Assembly (NCBI RefSeq): GCF_002086275.1
Contig: NZ_MVHT01000043.1
Location: 1 to 51,021 of the forward strand
DNA from: Mycobacterium intermedium
GTDB lineage: Bacteria > Actinomycetota > Actinomycetes > Mycobacteriales > Mycobacteriaceae
Direction of reading: 5' to 3'
Length of the DNA: 51,021 bases
A model generated the notes under the pieces. The model saw only the letters and a list, made by a program, of their open reading frames with translations. It was not told the origin of the DNA and did no database searches. Positions 24,164 through 31,537 of this stretch are shown piece after piece (the first letter of the stretch is position 1; the number at the start of each line of letters is the position of its first letter). The position numbers were made by a program, and so were the translations under genes.

Positions 24164-25248
24164 TGTCGGTAGCCGAGACTGCTGAGACCACGGGGACATC
24201 CGAGACGCCGAAGATGTTCGAGTTCACCGCCGAACAGGATGCTCTGCGGGAGGTGCTGCGCGAATACTTCGCCGCCACCGCGACGCTGGACGGCCGGCTA
24301 CGTTGGCGGCGGCTACTCACCGAGGTGGGTGCCGACGACATCCTGCTCGGAGGCGACGAATCGGATTCCACCGCAACCGAACTGAGCATCCTGGCCGAGG
24401 AAGCCGGGGCCGCGCTGTCGGGCGCTGCGGTGGTCTCGGCGGCCGCGCTGGCCCCGCTGCTCGACGACGACGACTGGGCCTCGGTGGCCGCACCGGTGCG
24501 CCCCGGACAGCACGGTGTGTCCGCGGCGATTTCACTGACCGGCTTCGGCGAGCCCCAACACCCTGCGGATGGAACCGCCCAGCCGCTTTGGGATTTCGAT
24601 GACGACGCGCTGGTCGTGCTCGACGATCATCTCGACGGCGAACCGGTGATCATCGCGTTCGCCGGCGCCACCCTCGGGTTGCAGCGGCTGTCCGGGCTGG
24701 ACCCGTCGCGGTCGTTGGGCCGCATCACCCGTCGCGACAGCCCGCCGCTGCTGATGCGTGCCGGGGCGGCGGCGGTAGACGCGCTGAGGGCGATCCGGCG
24801 GCGCGCTGATCTGGTGATCTCGGCCGAGTTGCTGGGGGTGTCCCAATGGGCGCTGGACGCCACCGTCGAATACGTCGGACAGCGAGTCCAATTCGGCCGG
24901 ACCGTCGGTTCCTTCCAGGCGATCAAGCATCGGCTGGCCGATCTGCTGGCGCAGGTCGAGCTGGCCCGGTCGGCGGTTTACGGCGCGGCCTGGCAGCTCG
25001 AGTACCGGCCGTCGGCGGCCCAGACGGACGTGGATCTGGCGGTTGCCGCGGTGCTGGCGCGGGAGGCCGCCCTCGACGTCACCAAGGCCGCGGTGCAACT
25101 GCACGGCGGAATCGGGATCACCTGGGAGCACTGGGCGCATCGGTACCTACGGCGGGCGCATTCGGTGATCGCCCTGACGGGTGCGCCCGGCTTGCACCGC
25201 CGCCGGCTGGCGGCGCTGGTGGACGCCCGGGACGGTATCGATGACTGA
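24163..25248 (+). CDS. acyl-CoA dehydrogenase family protein, short/non-canonical subunit
   Basis: 361 aa from ATG 24163 (TGATG overlap with the synthetase). FadE family by its C-terminal half: YVGQRVQFGRTVGSFQAIKH (FAD-binding Arg region) and QLHGGIGITWEHWAHRYLRRA. The N-terminal and middle parts are shortened and degenerate: no clear catalytic Glu loop and no SEPGAGSD-type substrate motif. This matches one subunit of the alpha2beta2 acyl-CoA dehydrogenases of steroid catabolism (ChsE1-ChsE2, FadE28-FadE29), where one chain supplies FAD contacts and the other the base. The partner overlaps by 8 bp downstream. Confidence 0.88.
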   Translation: MSVAETAETTGTSETPKMFEFTAEQDALREVLREYFAATATLDGRLRWRRLLTEVGADDILLGGDESDSTATELSILAEEAGAALSGAAVVSAAALAPLLDDDDWASVAAPVRPGQHGVSAAISLTGFGEPQHPADGTAQPLWDFDDDALVVLDDHLDGEPVIIAFAGATLGLQRLSGLDPSRSLGRITRRDSPPLLMRAGAAAVDALRAIRRRADLVISAELLGVSQWALDATVEYVGQRVQFGRTVGSFQAIKHRLADLLAQVELARSAVYGAAWQLEYRPSAAQTDVDLAVAAVLAREAALDVTKAAVQLHGGIGITWEHWAHRYLRRAHSVIALTGAPGLHRRRLAALVDARDGIDD

Positions 25249-26410
25249 CCGAACCGGCCTCGACGCGCTGCGCGCCGACGCGGACGCATGGGTGCGGGCC
25301 AACCTCCCCGAAAACTGGCCGCAGGTAACCGAATCGGACCCGGATGCGGCGCGGCGCTGGTACCAGGCGCTGGCGGGGCGCGGCTGGACGGTGCCCGGCT
25401 GGGCGCCCGAGCACGGCGGGGCGGGCCTGGACCCCGCCGCCGCCGCGGTGATCCGCGACGTGCTGGCGAGTCACGACGCCGACCTGCCGGTGCACCATTT
25501 CGTGCCGTTGACGCTGATCGGACCGGCCATCATCGCGTGGGGCACCGACGAGCAACGCCGGCGCTACCTGCCGGGCATCGTCAATGGCGCCGACATGTGG
25601 TGCCAGTTGTTCAGCGAGCCCGGCGCCGGTTCGGATCTGGCGAGCCTGGCGACCCGGGCGGTACCCACCGACAGCGGGACGTGGATCGTCGACGGCCAGA
25701 AGGTCTGGAGTTCGTTCGCCAACCTCTGCCAATACGGGATGCTGCTCGCCCGCACCGACCCCGATCTGCCGAAAAATGCGGGCATCACCTGTTTCCTGGT
25801 CGACATGCGGGCGCCCGGCGTGACGGGGCGCCCGCTGCGGCAGATGACCGGCAGCGAACACTTCTGCGAGGTGTTCCTGGAGCGGGTCGAATTGCCCGCC
25901 GACAGCATGCTGGGGCCGCTCAATGGCGGCTGGCGAGTGGCGCTTTCGACGTTGACCGCGGAGCGCTCCGGCCTTTCCGAGACCTCCAGCGCCAGCGGCG
26001 TGGAGCTGGAGCCCACCCTGGAATTGGCGCGCCGCACCGGCGCGTGGCGCGACGACACGATGCGCGACCGGCTGGCCACGCTGATCGCCAAGGAACGGGC
26101 GCTGGGCCTGACCAACCAGCGCCTGCGCGCTCGTCCGGACGCGAAGGGCTCCATCACCAAGTTGCTGCTTTCCGAACTGTCCCAGCGCATCAGCGAGTTG
26201 CGGTTCGAGCTGGCCGGCCCCGGTGCCGCGTATTGGGAGGGCGACGCGGGGTCTCCCGAGGCGATGGGCCTGCTGGACAGCCGGCGGCTTACGGTGGCCG
26301 GCGGGACCTCGGAGATTCAGCGCAACATCATCGCCGAGCGCGTGCTGGGCTTGGACCGCGAGCCCGACCCCGACCGCGGACGCCCGTGGCGAGAACTACG
26401 GCGGGGCTGA
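25241..26410 (+). CDS. acyl-CoA dehydrogenase
   Basis: 389 aa from ATG 25241. Canonical FadE features: QLFSEPGAGSDLASL, WIVDGQKVWSSFANLCQYGM, FCEVFLERVELP and the C-terminal GGTSEIQRNIIAERVLGL. It should introduce an alpha-beta double bond into the CoA thioester, with electrons passing to ETF. Probably acts with the preceding shortened subunit as a heterotetramer. No hydratase (MaoC or crotonase) is encoded in the window, so the next step must be supplied elsewhere or be unnecessary. Confidence 0.93.
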   Translation: MTDRTGLDALRADADAWVRANLPENWPQVTESDPDAARRWYQALAGRGWTVPGWAPEHGGAGLDPAAAAVIRDVLASHDADLPVHHFVPLTLIGPAIIAWGTDEQRRRYLPGIVNGADMWCQLFSEPGAGSDLASLATRAVPTDSGTWIVDGQKVWSSFANLCQYGMLLARTDPDLPKNAGITCFLVDMRAPGVTGRPLRQMTGSEHFCEVFLERVELPADSMLGPLNGGWRVALSTLTAERSGLSETSSASGVELEPTLELARRTGAWRDDTMRDRLATLIAKERALGLTNQRLRARPDAKGSITKLLLSELSQRISELRFELAGPGAAYWEGDAGSPEAMGLLDSRRLTVAGGTSEIQRNIIAERVLGLDREPDPDRGRPWRELRRG

Positions 26411-26411
26411 C

Positions 26412-26750
26412 ATGCCGACGATCACGGTGCGGCCGTCCGGCGTCGAATTCGCCGCTGCCCCGGGCCAGACCATCATGGCCGCCGGCGAGGCGGCCGGCTA
26501 CCGGTGGCCGACCATCTGCGGCGGCAACGGTGAGTGCCTGGTGTGCCACGTCGAGGTCCTCGAACACCCCGAGCACCTCGCGCAGGCCGACGCGGCCGAG
26601 GCGCAGGCGATCCGGGGCCTTTCGGGCGATCGCGGCGGTCGGGGACGACACGTCCGGCTGGCGTGCCAGGCGACCGTCGAGGGCGACGTGGTTGTCCTCA
26701 AACGTGGTGTGCGCCCGGGCAAACCACGACGAGGGGAGGAGCGCGGGTGA
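26412..26750 (+). CDS. [2Fe-2S] ferredoxin-like protein
   Basis: 112 aa from ATG 26412. Plant/adrenodoxin-type cluster ligands Cys36-x5-Cys42-xx-Cys45 (CGGNGECLVC) and Cys85 (LACQ). A basic C-terminal tail (about 97-112) follows. Likely electron donor to an oxygenase, most simply the Rieske enzyme, or an acceptor for another step. No ferredoxin reductase is encoded nearby. Overlaps the DUF35 gene by GTGA. Confidence 0.88.
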   Translation: MPTITVRPSGVEFAAAPGQTIMAAGEAAGYRWPTICGGNGECLVCHVEVLEHPEHLAQADAAEAQAIRGLSGDRGGRGRHVRLACQATVEGDVVVLKRGVRPGKPRRGEERG

Positions 26751-27187
26751 CGGCAGGAAGCGTACAGCTGATCGATCGCGAGATCATGGAGGTCGACGAC
26801 GGCGACATTCACCTGATCGGCGGGCAGTGCGGGGAGTGCGGCGAAACCGGCTTCCCGCGGCAGAACACCTGCCGGCGTTGCGGTGCGGACCGCATCGCCA
26901 CGGTCCGGTTGGCCCAGCGGGGCGTGTTGTGGAGCTGGACAATCCAGCGTTTTCCGCCCCCGAGCCCACCGTACGTGCCATCCGGTGACGAGTTCGAGCC
27001 GTTCGGTGTCGGCTACGTCGAGCTGCCCGGTCAGGTGATCGTCGAGGCGCGCCTGACCGAATCCAATCCGGACGCGTTGCGCATCGGCATGCCGATGCGC
27101 GTGACCGCGCTGCAGGTTCCCACCGAAGAGGGCGGATCTGCAACGACATTCGCGTTCGCTCCGATCGAAGAAGGAGAGCTGGGATGA
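26747..27187 (+). CDS. Zn-ribbon/OB-fold DUF35 protein, aldolase partner
   Basis: 146 aa from GTG 26747. N-terminal rubredoxin-like Zn ribbon Cys28-xx-Cys31 and Cys42-xx-Cys45 (CGECG, CRRCG), then an OB-fold (VLWSWTIQRF, PFGVGYVELPGQVIVEARL). DUF35 proteins pair with thiolase-like Ltp proteins; in cholesterol breakdown the DUF35 domain of ChsH2 docks with Ltp2 and is needed for retro-aldol cleavage. Here the partner follows immediately (ATGA overlap). Unlike ChsH2 there is no MaoC domain on this chain. Confidence 0.9.
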   Translation: MTAGSVQLIDREIMEVDDGDIHLIGGQCGECGETGFPRQNTCRRCGADRIATVRLAQRGVLWSWTIQRFPPPSPPYVPSGDEFEPFGVGYVELPGQVIVEARLTESNPDALRIGMPMRVTALQVPTEEGGSATTFAFAPIEEGELG

Positions 27188-28332
27188 GCGGCGGTGTCGC
27201 GATAGTCGGGATCGGCTGCCGCCCCTTCGGCCGGTATCTGGACACCACGGCCCGCGGCGAGGCGGTGCGCGCGGTGCGCGAAGCCCTCGACGACGCGGGG
27301 CTGTCGTGGCCGGAGATCGATTACGCGGTGGGCGGCAGCATGGGCGCCGGTTCGGCGGACACGCTGGTGTCCGAGCTCGGTCTGACCGGTGTGCCGTTCG
27401 TCAACGTCCTGAACGGTTGCGCGACCGGTACCAGTTCGCTGGTCTGCGCGGTGCAGGCGATCGCGTCGGGGGCGGCGGAGACCGCGTTGGTCGTGGGGTT
27501 CGATTCCCATCCCCGGGGTGCCTTCACGATCCGCCCCGAGGCGATGGGCCTGGGGCATTGGTACGGCGCCACCGGCCTGGCGATGACATCGCAGTTCTTC
27601 GCGCTCAAGATCCAGCGGTACCTGCACGAGCACGGTGTGCCGCAGCGGCTGTTGGCGGCCGTGGCCAGCAAGGCTTTTCGCAACGGCTCGATCAACCCCA
27701 ACGCGTGGCGGCGCAAGCCGCTCTCGGTAGCGGACGTGGAGGCCTCGGCGATGCTCAGCGACCCGCTGCGCCAGTACATGCTGTGCTCGCCCGGAGACGG
27801 GGCCGCCGCGTTGGTGCTGTGCAGTTCCGAGCCCGCCCAGCGGCTTCGCGCGGATCCGGTCTACGTCGCGGGCGCGGCCGTGCGCACCCGTCGGCCGGGT
27901 TCGTTCGAGGTGCTCAGCCCGTCGCTGTCGGTGCGGCGTGGGGACAGTCCGACCGTCGACGCCGCGCGTGCGGCCATGGAAGCGGCGGGCATCGGGCCCT
28001 CCGACGTCGACGTTGCGCAACTGCAGGACACCGATGCCGGCGCGGAGCTCATCCACCTGGCCGAGACCGGCCTGTGCGAACACGGCGAGCAGACCGCGCT
28101 GATCGATGCCGGCGACACCGAGATCGGCGGGCGGCTGCCGATCAATACCGACGGCGGTTGCCTGGCCAACGGCGAACCGATCGGCGCCTCGGGGCTGCGC
28201 CAGATCCACGAGAACGTGCTGCAGCTACGCGGCCACGCCGGTCCGCGTCAGGTCGCCGAGCGGCCCAGGGTGGCCTTTTCCCATGTCTACGGGGCACCCG
28301 GGTTGAGTGCCTGCACGGTGTTGACCCGTTGA
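27184..28332 (+). CDS. Ltp/SCP-x thiolase-like acyl-CoA retro-aldolase
   Basis: 382 aa from ATG 27184. Thiolase fold of the lipid-transfer-protein type: NGCATGTSSLVCAV with Cys79 at the nucleophile position, NTDGGCLANGEPIGASGLRQ (the thiolase GHP triplet replaced by GEP) and HVYGAPGLSACTVL at the C-terminus. The altered GHP and the adjoining DUF35 gene favour a C-C lyase of the Ltp2 kind, cleaving a 3-hydroxyacyl-CoA to a ketone or aldehyde plus a short acyl-CoA, rather than a degradative thiolase. Retention of Cys79 leaves thiolase activity possible. The product aldehyde could be the substrate of the ALDH downstream. Confidence 0.88.
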   Translation: MSGGVAIVGIGCRPFGRYLDTTARGEAVRAVREALDDAGLSWPEIDYAVGGSMGAGSADTLVSELGLTGVPFVNVLNGCATGTSSLVCAVQAIASGAAETALVVGFDSHPRGAFTIRPEAMGLGHWYGATGLAMTSQFFALKIQRYLHEHGVPQRLLAAVASKAFRNGSINPNAWRRKPLSVADVEASAMLSDPLRQYMLCSPGDGAAALVLCSSEPAQRLRADPVYVAGAAVRTRRPGSFEVLSPSLSVRRGDSPTVDAARAAMEAAGIGPSDVDVAQLQDTDAGAELIHLAETGLCEHGEQTALIDAGDTEIGGRLPINTDGGCLANGEPIGASGLRQIHENVLQLRGHAGPRQVAERPRVAFSHVYGAPGLSACTVLTR

Positions 28333-28344
28333 TCGGAGACTTCG

Positions 28345-28536
28345 ATGAAAGTTGTTGTTGATCAGGATCGTTGCGTCGGCAACGGAGTCTGCGAATCGAT
28401 CGCCGGGGATCTGTTCGTGGTCGATGACGATGCGATCGCGCGGCCGCGGCACGACGAGATTCCCGCCGATCGTTACGAGTCGGCGCTCGAGGCGGTTGAG
28501 TCCTGCCCCAGCCAGGCGCTGCGCATCAGCGAGTAG
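28345..28536 (+). CDS. [3Fe-4S]-type ferredoxin, P450 redox partner
   Basis: 63 aa from ATG 28345. Cluster ligands Cys10, Cys16 and Cys54 (RCVGNGVC and SCP). The residue that would be the fourth ligand is Asn13. Small mycobacterial and actinobacterial ferredoxins with a non-Cys residue at this place usually carry a 3Fe-4S (or unusual 4Fe-4S) cluster and reduce P450s. The natural partner is the P450 at 16206-17513. Very acidic, as expected for a docking protein. Confidence 0.9.
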   Translation: MKVVVDQDRCVGNGVCESIAGDLFVVDDDAIARPRHDEIPADRYESALEAVESCPSQALRISE

Positions 28537-28559
28537 CGGCCGCACCGAAAGGGAGTCGG

Positions 28560-28790
28560 ATGGAAATCAAGATGCCCAAACTCGACGTCACCATGACCGA
28601 GGGCACCTTTTTGGGTTGGCTGGTTCCCGATGGAGCCAGCGTGTCCGCGGGGGAGGACCTCTACACAGTGGGGACCGACAAGGTCCAGGTGGATGTCCCG
28701 GCACCGTGCGATGGCGTGCTGCGGCACGGGGACATCGTGGAGGAGGCCGTCTATCCGGTGGGCACCACCCTGGGCGTGGTCTTGACGTGA
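28560..28790 (+). CDS. stand-alone lipoyl-domain protein
   Basis: 76 aa from ATG 28560. One complete biotinyl/lipoyl domain: MPKLDVTMTEGTFLGWLV, the attachment hairpin GTDKVQVDVPAP with Lys41 and a C-terminal GTTLGVVLT. TDK context favours lipoate over biotin (which usually has AMKM). No E3-binding or acyltransferase domain. It would receive the acyl or reducing unit from the E1 alpha/beta pair of the same operon. Ends in a GTGA overlap with the ALDH gene. Confidence 0.9.
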   Translation: MEIKMPKLDVTMTEGTFLGWLVPDGASVSAGEDLYTVGTDKVQVDVPAPCDGVLRHGDIVEEAVYPVGTTLGVVLT

Positions 28791-30352
28791 CCCACCGCGG
28801 CGAGATCGAGGTCCGCAATCCCGCCGACGGAAAGTTGGTGGGCGCGGTCCCCGACAACGCGGCGGCGGCCGTCTCGGAGGCCATTCGGCGGTTGCGCGCG
28901 CGGCAGCCGGAATGGGAGGACCTCGGCGTCCGCGGGCGGGCGAAATGGCTGCTGCGCTATCAGGATTGGCTGATCGACAACGCGGCGCGACTCACCGACG
29001 TGGTGCAATCGGAGACCGGGAAATCGCGCTGCGACGCCGAAATCGAGGCGCCGGCCGCGATCGACCTGGTGAAGTACTGGGCCCGGCACGCGGCGGCGTT
29101 TCTGGCCGACGAGCGGCCGACTCCGCACAGCCCCATCGGGCTGACGAAGCGGCTGGTCACGAGGTATCGGCCGTACCCGGTGATCGGCATCATCACCCCG
29201 TGGAACCTGCCGTTGCTCAATCCCTGCATGGACGCGTTCGCCGCGCTGATGGCCGGCGCCGCGATAGTGGTGAAACCGTCCGAGGTGACCCCGCTCAGCG
29301 CCGTCGAGCTGGGCCGCGGCTGGGCTGAAATCGGTGCGCCGCCGGTGTTTTCGGTGCTGACCGGCGGCCCCGACACCGGCCGCGCCGTGGTCGGCGCCGT
29401 CGACTACGTGCAGTTCACCGGGTCCACCAGAACCGGTCGGCAGATCGCCGCCGCCTGCGGTGAGGCCCTGATCCCGTACAGCCTGGAGCTGGGCGGCAAG
29501 GATCCGGCCATCGTGCTGTCCGGCGCGGACATCGACCGGGCCGCGGCCGGGGTCATATACGGCGGTCTGTTCAACTCGGGCCAGGCGTGCATCTCGGTCG
29601 AGCGGATCTACGTCGAGGAGCCCGTATACGACCGCTTCGTGGCCAGCCTCGTTGCGCAGGTGCGGCGGTTGCGCCAGGGCAATGACGGCCGAGGGTTCCG
29701 ATTCGACATCGGCGCGATGGCGACGTCGGCCCAGCGTGACATCGTGCAGCGGCATGTCGATGATGCCGTCGCGCGTGGCGCGCGAATTCTTCTCGGCGGC
29801 AAGGCATCCGGAACCGGTACCTTCTTCGAGCCGACGGTGCTGGTGGATGTCGACCATTCGATGACATGCCTGAGGGAGGAGACCTTCGGCCCACTGCTGC
29901 CGGTCATCAAGGTGGCCGACGAGGACGAGGCGGTGCGACTGGCCAACGACTCGGTCTACGGGTTGTCGGCCACCGTCTGGACGGGCGACATACGGCGCGG
30001 CGAACGGGTGGCGCGCCGCTTGGAAGTCGGCGCGGTCAACATCAACGATGCGTTCGCGAACATGGTGAACTTTGCTGTCCCGATGGGTGGTTGGAAGCGA
30101 TCGGGCATCGGCGCGCGGTTCGGCGGCGCGGCCGGCATCCGGAAATACTGCCGGCAGCAGGCGATCGTCAGCCCCCGCGGACCGCTGCTCAAACGCGAGC
30201 CGCTGTGGTACCCGGCGTCGAAGGCCCGTTTCCGGGCGGTGACGACGCTGATGCGGGCTTTCGACGGGCGCGGCCGACGCAGGTTCGCCGCCGCATCTGC
30301 AGCAGCTCTTCGACAAACCGAACCGCTTCGCGGGGGTCGGCGACCTCGCTGA
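28787..30352 (+). CDS. aldehyde dehydrogenase with a repeat-derived C-terminus
   Basis: 521 aa from GTG 28787. NAD(P)-dependent ALDH superfamily: TPWNLP at 138-142, FTGSTRTG at 210-217, general base Glu234 in LELGGKDP and catalytic Cys268 in NSGQACIS. It would oxidise an aldehyde released by the aldolase or oxygenases. The body ends around FDGRGRRRF; the last 20 or so residues are antisense translation of the LLM-gene repeat (from 30290), so the native stop was lost when the right edge of the block formed. The core fold should be unaffected because the tail follows the oligomerisation segment. Confidence 0.92.
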   Translation: MTHRGEIEVRNPADGKLVGAVPDNAAAAVSEAIRRLRARQPEWEDLGVRGRAKWLLRYQDWLIDNAARLTDVVQSETGKSRCDAEIEAPAAIDLVKYWARHAAAFLADERPTPHSPIGLTKRLVTRYRPYPVIGIITPWNLPLLNPCMDAFAALMAGAAIVVKPSEVTPLSAVELGRGWAEIGAPPVFSVLTGGPDTGRAVVGAVDYVQFTGSTRTGRQIAAACGEALIPYSLELGGKDPAIVLSGADIDRAAAGVIYGGLFNSGQACISVERIYVEEPVYDRFVASLVAQVRRLRQGNDGRGFRFDIGAMATSAQRDIVQRHVDDAVARGARILLGGKASGTGTFFEPTVLVDVDHSMTCLREETFGPLLPVIKVADEDEAVRLANDSVYGLSATVWTGDIRRGERVARRLEVGAVNINDAFANMVNFAVPMGGWKRSGIGARFGGAAGIRKYCRQQAIVSPRGPLLKREPLWYPASKARFRAVTTLMRAFDGRGRRRFAAASAAALRQTEPLRGGRRPR

Positions 30353-30407
30353 ATCCGTACCGCGTGGCCAGGGTGTGGTAGAAGTTGCGGCCCCTGGCGC
30401 GGCCGCC
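30290..30407 (-). pseudogene. remnant of an LLM-class oxidoreductase gene (right-hand repeat copy)
   Basis: Reading the minus strand gives GRNFYHTLATRYGF joined directly to DPREAVRFVEELLQ. These correspond to two segments of the intact protein (347 codons, 3047-4087) with 58 codons missing between them, in frame. A TAG at 30408-30410 cuts the frame upstream, and no start codon or remainder of the gene is present. 30297-30339 is identical to 3059-3101; the other part is about 85% identical. It overlaps the ALDH 3' end. Confidence 0.88.
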
Positions 30408-30430
30408 CTAGCCCGCGCCGTGGCGGTCGC

Positions 30431-31270
30431 TCACTTCAGTAGCGCGACAATCTTGTCTTCCCGTGTCACCGGCGCCGCTTCGGGATCCAGCGCGTCCGTC
30501 TTGGGCAGTTGCACATCCGGGTCGGCGAAATCGCGATACTTCTTGTCGCCGGTGAGCGTGAACAGGAGATACCCGGTCAGCAGCGCCCGAACCGCGCGCT
30601 GTGTCTTGCGGTGGGCACCCTGCAGTCCCACCACCTTGGTGAGTCGGCGGCCCTCGACCAGGCCACCCTCCTGGGCGTTGCTGACGATGCGCAGCGTGGC
30701 CGTGTCCCAGGCGCGCGACAGTTCGTGCGCGTTGGAATTCAGCGACAGCGTGGCGCCGGGGGCGGCCAGGATCAGGCCGGGAAGCTCCAGCGTGGCGGCC
30801 GGTTGCTCGGCCGGGGGAGCGGTCGCCCTAGGGAAGAGCGCTACCGCCGACGCGAGCTTGGCAGGCATGCCCGCAGCGGCGAACACGGCCGCTGATCCGC
30901 CGAAACCGTGGCCGACGACTCCGAGTTTGGCCGGATGCACGCTGATATCGCCGGGCCCCAGCCGCACCCCCGCCACGATGTCGAGGGCCACGCCGAGGTC
31001 GAAGGCGAAATTCAGGACGGACGGCGCGAGCCCGCGCTGGGTGTCGGGGGCCCCCGTGACGATCCCCCAGGACGCCAGATGCTCCAACAGGCCGGCATAT
31101 TGGGCCGAGCCGGTCAGCCAGTCGTGACCGAAGGCAACTGCAGGCAGGTTCAGCCCGGATTCCGGGGTGTAGACGACCCCGGGAAGTCCGGCAAACGCCA
31201 GGTCACCGCGCAGAACGCGGTGCGGACCACGACGGCTCAGGGCGGCGAAAAGCTTGCGGGTGCGGGCCAC
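30431..31270 (-). CDS. alpha/beta-hydrolase fold protein (Rv3438-like)
   Basis: 279 aa. Dienelactone-hydrolase/chlorophyllase-like fold: PAVAFGHDW (oxyanion strand), VVGHGFGGSAAV (nucleophile elbow) and a late ALFPRATAPP segment. The elbow reads G-H-G-F-G-G, with Gly122 where the catalytic Ser should be, so hydrolase activity is doubtful unless the Ser four residues later takes over. Conserved position next to glmS in mycobacteria. It converges with the ALDH gene; the 78 bp between hold the LLM remnant. Confidence 0.85.
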   Translation of the reverse strand: MARTRKLFAALSRRGPHRVLRGDLAFAGLPGVVYTPESGLNLPAVAFGHDWLTGSAQYAGLLEHLASWGIVTGAPDTQRGLAPSVLNFAFDLGVALDIVAGVRLGPGDISVHPAKLGVVGHGFGGSAAVFAAAGMPAKLASAVALFPRATAPPAEQPAATLELPGLILAAPGATLSLNSNAHELSRAWDTATLRIVSNAQEGGLVEGRRLTKVVGLQGAHRKTQRAVRALLTGYLLFTLTGDKKYRDFADPDVQLPKTDALDPEAAPVTREDKIVALLK

Positions 31271-31523
31271 CCGTCGACGTTAACGGTGACCAGAAGTCGG
31301 GGTCCAGTGGGGTCCTTGCATTGTCGCAGCGTCATTCATGGAGAGCCTGCGATCAGATTCCGATGAGAAGGCGCAGAAACTGCAGCCACGCCATTATCGC
31401 TGCAGGCGGGCCTGGTGGGGCGCCGCCGTCCTGGCCCCCTTCGGCAGACTCGGTATCTGGGTGTTCATGCAGGTGAGCGGGTAGGCGATACCGTCGGACC
31501 CGTTACGAAGTGCACGGCTGCAC

Positions 31524-31529
31524 TACCCT
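31524..31529 (+). promoter_or_regulatory. candidate -10 element of glmS
   Basis: TACCCT fits the mycobacterial SigA -10 pattern TAnnnT and lies 8 nt before the glmS ATG, which would give a nearly leaderless transcript. No convincing gene is seen in the 267-bp gap 31271-31537. No glmS ribozyme-like structure is expected or seen. Confidence 0.3.
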
Positions 31530-31537
31530 GGTTGGCT

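Noticed and set aside
3041..30430. Prophage or transposon carrying the 27-kb block
   Set aside because: No integrase, transposase, tRNA target or terminal inverted repeats were seen at either edge; only gene-derived direct repeats.
31271..31537. glmS ribozyme or a small gene upstream of glmS
   Set aside because: That ribozyme is a Firmicutes feature, and no plausible short gene with homology or start context is visible in the gap.
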